Shown: positions 43,170-56,900, counted from the stretch's first letter. The stretch: 64,000 nt of DNA from Hypomesus transpacificus (GCF_021917145.1 NC_061068.1:13896355-13960354), one strand, 5' to 3'. A program made the numbers and translations. The notes: a model not told the origin generated them from the sequence alone.

Positions 43170-44600
43170 TGGAGCTTTAGTTTAGAAGAGCGTCAGTTGG
43201 TAGATTTATTACTGTTAATGTTTGCCTTTTAACATTTGAATTAATTGAATGTTAGATGGTAGAAAATTGCCTTAATTTTGAACTTCATGTGTGGTTGCAA
43301 GTACCAACAGCAATTCTGGACAAGGTTCCTGGTTAATCGTGGTATGGCACAGCAAATGGATATAAATGGAACTGATTTGGCCACCTAAACGCAGGGCATC
43401 TGTGACCACATATCTTGTCTCAACATCATCTGACCTTTCAGTTGCAAACCAAACATTTGATTTACAGACCATCGCTCTCCTTTGTTTGAATTGTGAATCA
43501 GCTGGCACCATTAGCATAACTGGGAGTTAGTGTCACTTTGAGATCATTTCACGTATCCTAGAATTTAATCTTAAATCCCCCAGCCATAACCTTTCATCAC
43601 ATTGTTAACCATGAAGGGAAAGGCTGAAATAAGGCTTAAACTGTGAGTTTAGCTAGTAATTCTGTTGCAATTTTCATGTGCAATAAGCATATTGAATGCA
43701 AAGGTGATTCTAGTTCTAGGTCGTCTAGCGGCCTTACTTATATTAATATCACATGATGTGTATGCTATCACTACTGAGTGACCATGTTTACTGGCTGGGA
43801 AAATTGTTTATTTATCATGTTTAAATATTCGAAAAAAAACAAAAAACGATCTGCATCCGACCCCGCGTGGCTGGGAGTGAAAGGGATGTTCTCCCTTGGG
43901 CTCTCAGTGGCACGTGTTGCAGCCCTAAGCTACCTGGGCTAGCGGGCCTGCTGTCTTCGGAGAGGGTGTTTGTGCAGTCCACTAGTCCGGCACCAGGGGA
44001 GTCAACTGAATCTCCACATACTGCCCAGCGCTCAAAGCCACTGTTAAATTCCCTGCCTGACTTTATAAGGAGGACGACGTAACCGTGACGACAAACACCC
44101 GTTTCTGCTGCAAACAGTTTTTTGATGATCCTACCTGTAACCTTTGGTCACTTTGTGTGGATAAGTGGGTGAACATAATGTTATAACGACATTGGTATGA
44201 CTCATATTAATTAATATAAAACAAAACAGCTCCCACCTCACAAATACATCAAATTCAAATGCAAAGAAAAGCATATACACAAACAAGACCAAGGTGCGTT
44301 CAAATGGCATAAATTGTGTGCTTTGCATTACATCTGTGCTTTATGTTTTCAGTAGGATTTTTATAATGCATTGTCTGGTTCAAATACAACAATACAGCAT
44401 ACATTTAGCTTTTTAATAGAACATTAATGGATCCTTAGAAAATCCTTCAGTTTTAATAACTGACTAGATTTGTTGAGGTAAAAAGGAGCTTGTGAGAGGA
44501 AATCTTTGCTTTTAATGAATCATGTGTTGGTTGTTTAGTTCGTAATAAACGTGAGAGGAATAGTTCTGTAATACATGTCTGCCCAGCAAAAATGTAGTTT
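43170..44600. other. Intergenic, possible hAT relic at 43860-44080
   Basis: Mostly unique sequence. A 71-codon plus frame contains LLSSERVF, reminiscent of the hAT dimerisation motif (SSERVF), but the match is too short to call. Confidence 0.3.
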
Positions 44601-44615
44601 TACAATGTGTCAACT

Positions 44616-44621
44616 TTTATT
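44616..44621 (-). terminator. Candidate arl8a poly(A) signal
   Basis: AATAAA on the minus strand lies about 690 bp beyond the arl8a stop codon. It is a candidate end of the 3' UTR (45312 down to about 44600). Confidence 0.4.
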
Positions 44622-45312
44622 ACATTGCTCTCATTTAAATAAAGTGACAAATATTGGTGTTCTAAGTCAACACAGCAGTTTGAAAATGTCAGCGTTTGAA
44701 CACACATTAGGCCCCCACCAGCAATTAAGCTGATGCTGCTTGTATCAGTACCAGTGCCTGCCGTATTAAAGCAGGACCCAGGAGAATGAAGAGGAGTCTG
44801 GATCGCTGTTAGAAGCCAGCTTTATCCAGTCTTTAAGTACATGGCGTAAAAAAAAGCGTAGATATAAAACAAAAACAATTCAAACAGTGCAAATCATAAT
44901 ATCTCACAATCTTTACAAGAATGGAATCCATTGCTTGGGGGCAGAGGATAAGAAGGGGGGGGGGGTGGGGGGGAGGGTCCACTGGCTCCTCCTCATTCTG
45001 TTTGAACAGATATGGAAAAACTTCATGGCTGTCAGCAAAACTGTATATGACTTCTTCCACCCATCCAAAATCACAGAGGTAAATACAAACTGGCACAGGA
45101 GCTGGGGGACCAGGGGGGGAGTAGAGGAGAGAAATGTTCAGAGGGAGGAGGATGAAATGCAGGAAGGAGAGAAAGAGAGGAGAGGGAGGGGTGAGAGGAG
45201 GTAGAGGAGGGGAGGACACCGTTTGTCTTGGGGGGGGGGGTGGCCGTGGGAGGAAGGGAGGGAGAGGAGGGAGGAGGGAAGGAGAGAGAGGAGCAGGAGG
45301 AGGATTCAGGTC

Positions 45313-48300
45313 TCATGTCCTCCTGGTTCTAGAATGCTGGATCAGCCACTGTAGTGTGATATCTGAGGGGACACACAGAATTATTCTATTTAAATGATAC
45401 TGTTGTTTGCAAAAATGTAAGTAGCTTTGGTATTTAAGTAGTAGTATGTAAGTATGACAAAGATTTGTAATTCTGTTCTGTGTAGCCAGACAGATATTTA
45501 CCAATGTTGTCTTTTTCCTTGCAGGAGATAGAGTAACAGCAGATCTCTCTGTCCTGAATGGCTGACAAATTCCTGCGAGGAGCAACCAGGGCAGGAAGTG
45601 GAGAGAGAGAAAAGGAGAAAGAGAAGGAGAGAGAGAAGGAGAGACAAGTGGAGGTGGGGGTAGAGAGAGAGGGGGAAGTGGGGGTAGATGGTGAGTAGAT
45701 TAACACTAAATCACAGTAGATAATTATCTATCACAGTGGATAGATAATCACAGCAACTTCAGTATAAAGACTATTTAATATACAAGCAGAAACAACTCCT
45801 TAACATCAAATACAAAAAATGTATGAGACGTTTTGTTTTTTAGGAAATAATAAGGAAGGAATAATAATAAAAATACTAACTGGTGTGGTTTTGGACATCA
45901 AAATAACATCAACTAGGCCATGGATTGGTTTACATCAAAACAAAGTTAAAGTCAATGAGTCATTCCATGTAATCTCCACCTAAAACAGGAAGTGAGTAAT
46001 TTGATAGTTCACATCTTGATGTTCCAGACATGCTTTCATTCTGAAAACCTCAGAAGACTGTGCTTACATCCTCTCGATAAGTTCCTTCTCATCCAAGGCA
46101 CCTGGAATGTCTCTCTTGTTCCCCAACACCAGCACCTGAGAGACAGAAGCACCGAACAGGAACCATGTTAGGAAACCAAAAATGGTGTTCTAGTGCTATA
46201 AAACCACTCCGTCGCAGCATCACTCACATACTAAATTTAACATTTAATTCCATTTGATCATCTGTCATATTTTATGTGAATTCTGTCATCCTATTTTGTC
46301 TGGAATTTTGCTACTTATTCTTCCAAATAAGCCTTATATGTAAACTAGTGCACAGTGATGCAGTTGGTGACACAGATTTCTAGAATTGTAGATAGATAGT
46401 GCAGTGCCTGTGATGCAGCTGGTGATGACAGTTATTCTCAGTGCCTTTGGTACCTATATTTCTCAGATCAGCTATTCTAGACACTTATGCACATCATAAA
46501 GGCCATTTCTCATTATTTCAAACAAATTGCCAATGCTCTAGTACATTCACGCAAATAATTAAATAGCCTTTATTTGTCTGCTGTTTCATACATTATCAAT
46601 TGCTTATGTAATGTTGATCAAATTGTATTATATTGGTTCTATGTTAAATTGTCTTACCACCACAAACTTACACAAATTTAGTTCATAACAGAAGTCATTA
46701 CATGCACAATGGTTGAGGTCAAAATCACCATACAGCTCTTGCATGTACAGTTCTGCCCCAAAAAGAATCTTCTGGGGGGAACATGCCCCCAGACCCACAT
46801 AGTTTTGCTGGGTCCCAGGAAAAATAAGATTTGCCCCTGTTGCAGAGTGCCCAGTTCTTGAGATGGTCATGGGAAACTAATTTGTAATACATACACAAAC
46901 AGCCAGAGATTCCTGACATTATTAGAGACACAGGCACTGATACAAAGCTAAACGAAGTTTAATGTAACTCCAGAGAGCTGAAACTGCATCTCTCTCTGCA
47001 TGCCTGCGCTAACGGGCTTCTCATCTATTAGAATTACCAAACCAGGCTAATGAGAGTGGATGAGTGTAGGGGAATATGGCCGAACCCTGTTCATCCATCT
47101 TGGTTTGGTTTCAAAAGGCTCCCAACCTCACTAATCCCAAATCTACCTGTTGTTGGTCAGGACAGGGCAGTTACATGGACTGTTCTCCCCCAAACACACC
47201 TGCCTACTTCTACAGCCTACCCACCATTCAACTTGTGTGGTTGTGATAGGTTGATGCTTTGGCCATTCTTAGTCAACTAAGTATTCCACAGGAGTTGGGT
47301 GATCTGTCGGGTCAGAGTTCAGGTATTGCTTGTGAAGCATATCCAACTTGAATGAATCCTAATAAAATATGTCAACTTCACTTCATATTATATTACTCGG
47401 CCCAATTACTGTACTTTAAAATGGGGGGGGGACTATGCATGCTTAAATACTGTAATTCCTAGATGTTTCATGATGTATGGATCTGAATATTGTTTCATTT
47501 AGTGAGTTTGTTCTTTGACCTCATAGACCTTGTTTTCAGTGTCCAATGTGCTTCAGAGCTAGATATACATAAAGGCACTGAACAAATGCTTATGGGTAAC
47601 ACATCTGACAGCACCATGAGTCAACCTGACGTTATGGTGCTGCTTCCCAGTCATGTCGAGGTATCAGCAGGTGATCAAAACGTCTTCAACCCCCCCTTCC
47701 TTCCACCTGCGCCTCCCTCTCCCTTGGTAAGCTATCCATCCTGTATAGATTTCACTACTGTGTCCTTCAAATGGTTGCCCTTGTCGATACATCTCTCACC
47801 CTCCCTCCCTTCCTCCGCTTGGAGGGGCTTGGACATCTGCAGTCTTTGCAACTAGTCATTCTCCTTCCTCCTATCCCATTCATTCCTCCCCCTCTCCATC
47901 ATCCTCCCCCATTAATTCCTCCCCTGTTCATTCCTTCCCTCTCCTTCCTCCTCCCCCATTCATTCCTTTCCCTCAGAGTTTTCTTGCGTTTTTTCCTTTT
48001 GTCATCATACCCTACACTCTTTTTCTACCCCCTTAGCCCCCCCTTTCTTCTTTTCTCTCTCCCCGTCGATAAATCAGAACCCCAGTTCTACGGTCATCAC
48101 TCAGACACACATTCATTATTCATGTCTGTGCTGAAGAGTCTGTGTGTGTGTAAGGACAAGACAGCTGTCACAGCGTGGATCATCTTCATGTTAGAACGAG
48201 CCTCTGTGAGGCGACAGCAGCAGACTGTCATTGCTGCTAGCTGGTGTCTTGCATGCTACACAGCTGCTAACTGGTTTCTTGGTACGCGACACAACTGTTG

Positions 48301-51300
48301 CTACACGGCTGCTAGCTCGTGTCTTGCATGCTACATGGCTGCTAGCTGGTGTCTTGGTACGCGACACGACTGTTGCTACACGGCTGCTAGCTCGTGTCTT
48401 GCATGCTACACGGCTGCTAGCTGATGTCTTGTATGCTACATGGCTGCTAGCTGGTGTATTGTATGCTACATGGCTGCTAGCTGGTGTCTTCTATGCAACA
48501 TGTCTGCTAGCTGATGTCTTGTATGCTACACGGTGGCTAGCTGGTGTCTTGTATGCTACATGGCTGCTAGCTGATGTCTTGTATGCTACACGGTGGCTAG
48601 CTGGTGTCTTGTATGCTACATGGCTGCTAGCTGGTGTCTTGTATGCTACATGGCCTCCTGACCAGCAGCATATAACTAAAGCATATAACATTAGTCTAAA
48701 GTCTAAAACGATTCAACTGACACACCAAAGGGGACTCTATCCACACAGCCACAGCAACTTTGCCAATACTGAAAATACAGTACAATCATTTCATCACAAC
48801 AGTCAACATGGAGCATGTGTGTCTTGTTAGGTCAATATTAGAGCATGATCCAGGGGCTGTCCACTCACCGGGATGCCCTGGAGCTGGGGCTTGTCTAGGA
48901 GGTTGTGCAGCTCATTCTTGGAGGCTTCGATCTTCTCCTGGTCTGCTGCGTCCACCATGTAGCTGAGTAGGGCAGAGAGAAGAGAGCGAACATCAAAACT
49001 GTGAATAAGTGAACAGTGAATGAATAGTACACGGGGTATACATATATCGCTCTGGATAAGAGCGTCTGCTAAATGACTAAATGTAAAATGTAAATGTACA
49101 TCATTTTGTGGATTAGATGTATGGTTAGTGGTCACAGAGGTGTGTGTGTATGTGTCTGTGTACTTACACTATTGCACTGACTCCTCGACAGTACCTCTCC
49201 CACATACTACGGAATCGAGGCTGGCCTCCGATATCCCACAGCTGCAGAAATACAAAACACACATTTAGAACCAGTACACACACACATATACTCCTGCAGA
49301 AACACAAAACACACACATCTAGACACACTTATAGTCCCGCACAAATGGAAAACACACACGTGGGAACCCATGTACACAAACCTCTTGCTTTTTCCACCAA
49401 TGATTCATTACTCAAATCCCAGAGCAGACAGATAAACATTAAAGTCCGTTCCATCAAGGACAGAGACCACAGGTTTGCATCCCCACGGACACCATGAGCA
49501 GGGCTGGCCGCCTGTCACAGACGAGGGCCACGGGGCCTCGGAGGGAAACCACACCCTCCCCTCGTCCCGGCACCAGGACGCCCGGCAGCACTCACCTTAA
49601 TGGTGACGTTGCCCTTGGTGATCTTCCTCATGTTGAAGCCCACTGTGGGGATCATGTCCTCGCTGAACTGTCCCGACTAGGGGACGGGGAGAGAGAGAGA
49701 GAGAGAGAGAGACGGAGAGGAGAGAGAGGGGATAGAGATTGAGGGAGAGAGGAAATTACAGTGAGAAGGAAAGAGAAAGTGGGAGAGGGAGAGCAATAAA
49801 AATGGGTTAGGGAGAGAGAGAAACAGTTAAGGGGAAAAGGTGTGGACAAAATATGGAGATGAGGTGTTAGTGTTAGAGAACGGAGGAGGGGAGGGATAGA
49901 AGGGAAGTAGAGAGAGATTAAAAACAATAATGTTTTTGTCAATAGTGAGACAGTACTGATGACGAACCGTGGTTGCTTTATCAATGTGTGAAAATAATAA
50001 TCCACCCCTACCAAGATGCACATGTATCCAAACATACTGCTTGTTTACAATGACCCTAAAACCAGGTCGAGCGTTTAGAGGTGGTAAGCTCCTGAGCATG
50101 AGAAGGATGAAGGAGATCATAAAAGGAGCATTTCCTGGACAAAAACCATTCTCCAGGGGAAACTATGTCTGACCATGTTCCAGTAAGCTGTAGGCCACAC
50201 ACTACACCAAAAAGAGGAAGAGAGACAGGGAATTTTCACTGGGAATAAATTGTGTTGAACAATTGGCTTTGTCATTAAATGAAGCTATTTTTCAGCTCTG
50301 GAAACACAAAATACCATTAACATCAATCTCCTTGCACCGTTCCTCAAGTCAAGCTATTACTGTCATTAGAAAACAGGTTCCTTCATCAGTCACCTGACGC
50401 TCTTTCAAGCTTTCTCAATCCATACCAACCAGGAAGTCAAGTGCAGCAGCAAAAGGCCAGTTTGTGTTATTGACATATTCACACCACTTTGTCACTGCAC
50501 ACAGGTGGAATAGCTTTCTCTTCTCCAACTGCAGCTTTACTTCCATTTGAAGAATTGCAGCTTTCGACAAGACAAATGCATGACGTGGGTTTTGCCCATC
50601 CTGTAACGATATTTAATCAGGACTCTGCTAGGCATTTTATTACAAATGAACCTGCGATGCAAAGACTCTCACAGTTCAATACTGAAAGAGAGAGAGATGG
50701 CTTGCTTGGATACCTGAAGAAAAATAGATTAAAAAAAATAGTCAGTGACAGGCACCTTGATGGGAAACCTCTTTGAACCTTGTGGATTGTACAATAGTAA
50801 AACTAAGAGCTGGAAAGCTACTGGATGGAAGTGCTTGAGTAGACAGCTATGGCTGTAATCCCCTCTGGACCTGTGAAATGATATGAACTCATAGTGCTGG
50901 GCTTTCTCCGTATGCTCAGGGGGTTCTTTTAAGATAGTTCAGGTTATTTTGATATAGATTTAAAAAATAAAAGGACAATGTACAAGCACACACCTGACTC
51001 ATCATCACACTGACAAAGACTTCAGTAATAATTACACCACTGGAACAGTTTAGACACTCCTCTCCCTAATACACCTCTTTTCCTCTTTGCCAAACTGCAT
51101 TCAAACAAGCTATCTGCCTCCAGGCTCTTAGTCATGAAGCCAGACAGTTTAAGGACACTTTCCTGTAACTCTTTAGGAGTGTGATGACAAGAATGAGACA
51201 CACACAGACCTTCACAATAAGAGTCCAGATAGGACAACGACACCAACAAGGATGACTCACCCCACCCCAATGAAGCATCTCCCATCCTGTGGGTGAGTAG

Positions 51301-52668
51301 GAACACTGCCCAGTGCCCTCTAATGCTGGGCCCTCGGACATGACATCACAAGTCCAGCCTTTAAACCACCTGGGCTTGGTCAGAGGGAGAGGAGAGCAGA
51401 AGAGAGTGGACCTACTATGATCTGTCTGGCTGTGCTGCTAGAGGCCCAGTTGTCTTTCAGACTGCCAGTGGATGATGCAACATGTGTGTGACCATGTCTA
51501 GATATACAGGAGGGTCTGGACCTCTATTCACACTTGGCTCTCTCTGTCTTCAATGGTGGTTTCAGTCTTTTGGACCTTACTCTGTATATTAATGTAGCTT
51601 TTAGCTGGGAAGTACAATTTCACTCTATACTATGTGGAGAAGAAATGTTGAGATATTAAGGGGCAACTTTGTATTTTGACCAGTCAAAGTGTCTCTGCAT
51701 TTAAGTTACTTAAGAGTTGAGCATGTGCCCCCTTTGCTGTTTTTGGAAGGCTGACTATCCTTCACAGAATTTTTACATTTGAGTTATGTCCATTTTTACT
51801 CTCACATTTATCTCAGTGCTTATAGTAAATCTAATTTGTGACAGACAATGTTCACTTAGGATTGTTAGCTTAATTATCAACTGTATTAGACAGCACAAAA
51901 CTCAATGAGCAAAGTTAAGAGTTTTAGATATTGACCAGCATCTATCAAATCTTTTGACTGACTTGCTAACTCCATCCACCAGCCGAGTAATATGATCCAA
52001 AGGTATTCTCTTTGTCCAGTTGTTGTTTGGAGTAGACAGAGACAAGGGCCAATGTAAATGTATGTGTGCTCTAAAACGTGTGACTGGACATAGACAACCT
52101 TTTCCTGTTCCCTCCTGGTTTTATGTGTGCTTGCAGAATAGAGTCCCCAGCTATACCAAGGTAGGCTAATGCACATTCTTGGAGTATTTGAAAAGCGATC
52201 TCGTTTGTGTGCGGTAGCTTAATTATAGAAAACTGGGCTGTTCAATGTTGCACGTCTCGTTTCCCGACAGCATCACTGATGTCGTCATCATACGCGCATC
52301 ATGTGGTGTCTCAGTAGTTAGTACACTATAGGGTCATTAAACGGCCATTTATTCCAAATTACAAATAGAAAAATATTTTGGGGTGATAAAATAGTTTCAG
52401 CTTTATCGACAGGGAGCTAGTGCTACATACTTGTTTTCATTTAGAAAAATGCTTCCCTTACGATCGGAGCTCAATCACGGGATCGCCACATAGTCCAGTC
52501 AGTCATAAATCGATGCACCCATACAATCTAAAACACTGAAATTACCGCTATAACGTTGACGAAGGTGGTCTTCCCCGAATACTGCAAACCGACCAGTGTT
52601 AATTCCATCTCCTCCTTCCAAAACAGCGCTTTAAACCAGTCCAAAAGCTTATTAAACAAGGCAATCAT
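45313..52668 (-). CDS. arl8a: ADP-ribosylation factor-like GTPase 8A
   Basis: Small GTPase of lysosomes that couples them to kinesin and tethering effectors. Minus-strand coding exons are 52668-52546, 49676-49596, 49241-49168, 48962-48869, 46135-46068, 45572-45502 and 45362-45313. All have GT-AG borders and join to 561 nt, 186 aa, the exact family length. The N-terminal amphipathic helix starts [20 protein letters not shown]; Arl8 is N-acetylated rather than myristoylated and there is no Gly2. The P-loop is G27-T34 (GLQYSGKT), switch I T52, switch II WDIGGQ (70-75), NKRD 130-133 and SCK 163-165. [24 protein letters not shown] and [14 protein letters not shown] favour ARL8A over ARL8B, as does synteny with elf3 and gpr37l1. 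The C-terminus is RTRRT. Intron 1 is about 2.9 kb; introns hold minisatellites and a hAT fragment. It is convergent with gpr37l1. Confidence 0.97.
46764..46840. mobile_element. hAT-like MITE fragment in arl8a intron 4
   Basis: AACATGCCCCCAGACCCACA and GTTTTGCTGGGTCCCAGG match the elements at 20240 and 30381. The right terminus is TTTGCCCCTG. The left half is missing. Confidence 0.7.
48228..48656. repeat. 30-bp minisatellite in arl8a intron 4
   Basis: About 14 copies of CTGGTGTCTTGTATGCTACA TGGCTGCTAG-type units. A longer sub-unit with GGTACGCGACAC appears twice near 48280 and 48356. As 30 is divisible by three the array is open in frame on both strands, which mimics a coding repeat. Confidence 0.95.
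49046..49101 (+). mobile_element. SINE/L2 tail fragment in arl8a intron 3
   Basis: TCGCTCTGGATAAGAGCGTC and CTAAATGACTAAATGT followed by AAATGTAAATG match the SINE tail. The intron is only about 205 bp long. Confidence 0.8.
49688..49915. repeat. GA-rich polypurine tract next to arl8a exon 2
   Basis: Plus-strand GAGA repeats read as a long CT tract on the minus strand, upstream of the exon 2 acceptor. They may extend its polypyrimidine tract. Confidence 0.8.
49920..52500. other. arl8a intron 1, no features recognised
   Basis: About 2.6 kb without repeats or gene signals that I can support. Confidence 0.4.
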
Positions 52669-52669
52669 C

Positions 52670-53940
52670 TTGAGATAGCGCCTAGGTGGACTCGTAGCAA
52701 AATATCAGCTGACTCTTCACCGCCTCGGCGAATATGAGAGAGGAATGTGAAGATGTAGACTTTCCGTTCCAATCTTGGACAATCAAAATGTGTGAGACTA
52801 TGTTACGTATGTTGTCGTTAACAAATGTTAAACGCTCCCGGCAATATTTCCTTACTGTCTGTATAAAATTGGTTACGTTTGCCCTTCCTCATTGGGTGGG
52901 GTTACGATAGATCCATGCACAGCTGATTCGAAACAATGCGTGGAGAGGGGCGCATTGACGGAGCTACAGCAAGTTGAGGGGTTCATTCGCTGTATGGCGA
53001 TCCCTGCTGGAGGGTAGACCGTACCGCACTGTGGATTTGCTCCAAATGGGTCCGCCTCTAACTCTATGGTCCGCCTGCTGGCAGATAAACTGTGGTTACA
53101 AAATATTGCATTTTGCTGTTTAACGCTACAGATTCGTCAAAATATTTTTCTCAACGCCAGAAAACCAAAATCGAAAAGGACCTGAAATGTTACAGAAAAA
53201 ACGACAGAATAAACACAATACATAATCATAATGCATGACCGTACACGTTTTGTAACTTTGATATAGGCCTACTGAAAGCGAGGTTTGATGGCCGAGTTGG
53301 CTATCATCAGTGTCAAACGCGAAACTGACAGATAGGGAAGTGAGTTGACATCGTCATATTTCACAACAGCAAGCAGATGGGGATAGCCAGTTCGGCGCAA
53401 GCAAAATGAAAAACACCATCAAAATTAAATGAACACTGCATCGCTAAGTAAGTGCATGTTGACATTGTTATGTTACCTTTACGTATTTTGCTTGTTGGAC
53501 ACGTGTTAAAAAAACACGGACTCCAAACTCATTGTCAGCTATTAGCTAGTTAGCGGCGAGCAAAAGCTGCCAGCAAAAGCCGAAAAAGCGTATCAGGCTG
53601 GCAACAAACAAAGTGATTCGACTTCTCAATAATGTAATTATTAATGTCTAGATAAGACTAATTGACCAAATACAAGGTTTAAAAGTACCTAGCTGCGTTT
53701 GTGTTAACATCAAGCTAGCTCGCTATTAGGCTATTCATTGAACTTGAAATACAAGTCCAGCCTAGGTTACATTTACTCTATGCTGTGTTTTTGGAATAGC
53801 CTCCCATTTTTTGTTTGCCCTCTCCAACTTTAAACAGAGGATGCACAATGTTTTCTCGCTTGACGTCGACCCAAGACCTTTAAAACAACCCAGCGAGTCT
53901 GACTTGACTTGCCAGAACGTTTTTGAGAAGTAACACAGCT
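52670..53940. promoter_or_regulatory. Divergent intergenic region between arl8a and the C6orf89-like gene
   Basis: The two start codons are 1277 bp apart and point away from each other. No TATA box is evident at expected places. The stretch must hold both promoters and 5' UTRs; exact starts are not determined. Confidence 0.55.
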
Positions 53941-53944
53941 AACC

Positions 53945-56900
53945 ATGGGGACTACACTCAGTGAGCCGTGCATTTATGACAAATTGTCAGAAAGTATTGA
54001 TATCCTGCGCCAGTCGGGTTATCGGTACGGCATGTCGGAGAGTGAGATTGAGAAGTTTATAAAGCAGGTCCTGGAAACGAACGAACCCAGGAGAGACCCA
54101 CCCCAGTTCCCCATCCTAAGAGCCACTGTTAAGGTAAGACAATGGTACGATTAGTTGCTTAAAATACACACACACACAACCTAGTAATATCATTTACATA
54201 TAACGAGCCAAACACCTTTATTCATAATTATTCATGTGTTTATACAGTTCCCACGATAAGGCAATTTACCGTATACCAGACATCAAATCCATCATGATGA
54301 CCTTTTACAATATATGGAAGACAAACTTGTGGTGTCGTCCTAGTTTGTGGTGGTGGTGGTCCTGGTTTTAGGGGTGGTGCTGGCCTTCTCTTACCCCCAG
54401 AGCCCCCCCCAGCTGGGGCTCATCAACATGGGGGGCCACAACTGGTCCTCCCCCCTCAGTCACGTTCGCCTGCTGGCTCTGCCCATCGCCAAGAAGTACA
54501 ACCTGCAAGGTACTACCCCCTCTAGACTGTAGGTTCAAGGTTCACTGCACTTTAACCAAGCTAAAGGAAACATGTACAGTAGATGTTTTTGCTGAAATAT
54601 TAACCCTGCTGTAAGTTCACATACTCTATGCCAGCTGTGTTGTGGAGCAACGTCTTCTTCTCCGGTTTAGTGGAGGACAAATCCTACATGCATTACTGGT
54701 GTGTTTCCTCTTTCTGCCTGTTTCTGCGTTGAGTTGTTTAACTACTGAACCACGTCCCCCCCCACACACACACACAAGTAACTGCTACCAACCAGGACCT
54801 TAGACAACCTGGTCTATGACCTAGTGGCATTTTGTTAGTTATGACGTTGATCGTGTGTCCGTGTGTGTGTCCGTGTGTGCATGTGTACTTGTATATATGT
54901 GTGTGTGTTCCTGTGTGTGTGCGTGTGTGTGTACCTGTTTGTGTGTATGTGTATACCTGTGTGTGTGTTCCTGTGTGTGTGTGTTTGTACATGTGTGTGT
55001 GTGTGTGTGTGTGCGTGCGTGTACCTGTCTGTGCGTGTGTGTGTCCACAGGGTTCCATGAGTGGTGGAGTGCGGGGGCCGTGAGGCAGGGCCTGGTGAAC
55101 TGTTCGGGCTGTGCGGAAGTGTCCTCGGTGCTGGAGGTCCCAGACACCCTGAGGGAGTCTGGAGCGCTGCGCCGCGGGCCCCAGCCCGTCCTGCTCAAGG
55201 TGACCCACCACCGGAGAGAAGGCCAAGCTGACGTGGCGCCGTGTTTGAAACGGTTTAGTGTAGACGCCTCGTGATGAGGGTCGAGCTTCTTTTCTGCTTG
55301 TGCGTTTACTGCCAAGTTTTTATGTTAATTTATGTTTAGGGAAATATCACAATGGTAGGTTATTCCTGCTGCATTAAACCCTTGTTAATGGTGATTTGAT
55401 TTATCCAAATATTGTTTCCCTTTGCATTCAGTTTGTCCCAGCAGGGCCCACTTCCCTTTCTCTTGTATAATTGTGGTATTAACACTAATAGGGTTGGTTG
55501 TTAGGGGATTAGCACGAGCCTCACAAGATGGTGGCTGCATGCAACGCGGCGTGATGTAGCTTTGCGTACTCTCTATACCCACAAGTCCCAGCTAGCAGTG
55601 GAGGGATGGTTATGATCTACTAATGAGGACAGAACTGTAGCACAGATGTTCATGGGATTAGATGCTTATAGTTTTGTTCTACCCTAAGCAGGTTTTATCA
55701 ACCATAAGTGCCAATAGTTTGTTTAGTTCAGTAATGTTCAGTTCTATTTACTTGATTGATCCTGAACATTTTAATAGCAGGCATTTATAAGTAAATCTCA
55801 ACCCCATCCCCCTTTGGATAAAAGTAAATACATCAATATATTTGATGAGAAGGACTTTTGGTGTAGTAGTAGTAAATCATTTTATTGTAATAACATGTTG
55901 AGTTTATTCTTCATTCATCTTTTGTGAAGCAGCTTTTTGATTTGTGCCTTAAGCTTGTGTGTGTAAGATCCGTTAACTTAAATGTGTGTACGTGTGTGTG
56001 TGTGTGTGTCTGTGTGTCTGTCTGTCTGTATGTGTGTGTGTGTCTGTATGTGTGTGTGTGTTGCAGGGAGGAGAGACTCTGCTGGTGCAGAGGCAGCAGT
56101 TGGAGGAGCTGTACTCAGCCCACTCCAGCTCCATGTCCATCCTGCTGGAGGAGGACAGTCTGCTGCCGCAGGACCAAGGGTTCCCCCAGGGCCCGGCCAA
56201 CTTCACCCTGCTCTGGTACAGTTTAGGGCCCGGCCAACTTCACCCTGCTCTGGTACAGCTTAGGGCCTGGCCAACTTCACCCTGCTCTGGTACAGCTTAG
56301 GGCCCGGCCAACTTCACCCTGCTCTGGTACAGCTTAGGGCCCGGCCAACTTCACCCTGCTCTGGTACAGCTTAGGGCCCGGCCAACTTCACCCTGCTCTG
56401 GTACAGCTTAGGGCCCGGCCAACTTCACCCTGCTCTGGTACAGCTTAGGGCCCGTCCAGCAGTGTTCAGTAGGGTTCAGCTGTATGAGAAGGTTGTGTTC
56501 ATGAAAACTGGGGGGGTTGAGCTGGGCTCCTTGTTAAGGCATATTCAGTATGTAGTTTGACGGGAAGTGTCTTGTTCCTTCCTGTCCTTGACCCTGTCAG
56601 GAGGTTCCATTCTGGAGCCAGGGAGAAGGTGTTGAGGTGGCTCTTCCCCAAGGCAGAGCTCTGCCCCCTTCTGGACAGCGCTGGAACTACACTGCAGCGA
56701 TGCCTGGTCACTCACAGTGCTAATTCTCAGAGCAGGGTGAGTTTGGAGCGTGTGTGACAGGTGTGTTTGACAGGTGTGTGTGTGACAGGTGTGCGTGTGT
56801 GATAGTTGTGTGTGTGTGTGTACTGCAGGGAGTCAGAGTTCTTGGCTGGCTGGTGGTAGGAGAAGGCTTGCCCACTGTCAGAGTGCTCCCCGTGCATCGC

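Noticed and set aside
43867..44082. Possible hAT transposase C-terminus (SSERVF)
   Set aside because: Only a six-residue match with no supporting blocks around it.
46628..46870. Minus-strand frame inside arl8a intron 4
   Set aside because: It is largely the hAT-like MITE fragment, whose relatives elsewhere give the same spurious peptides.
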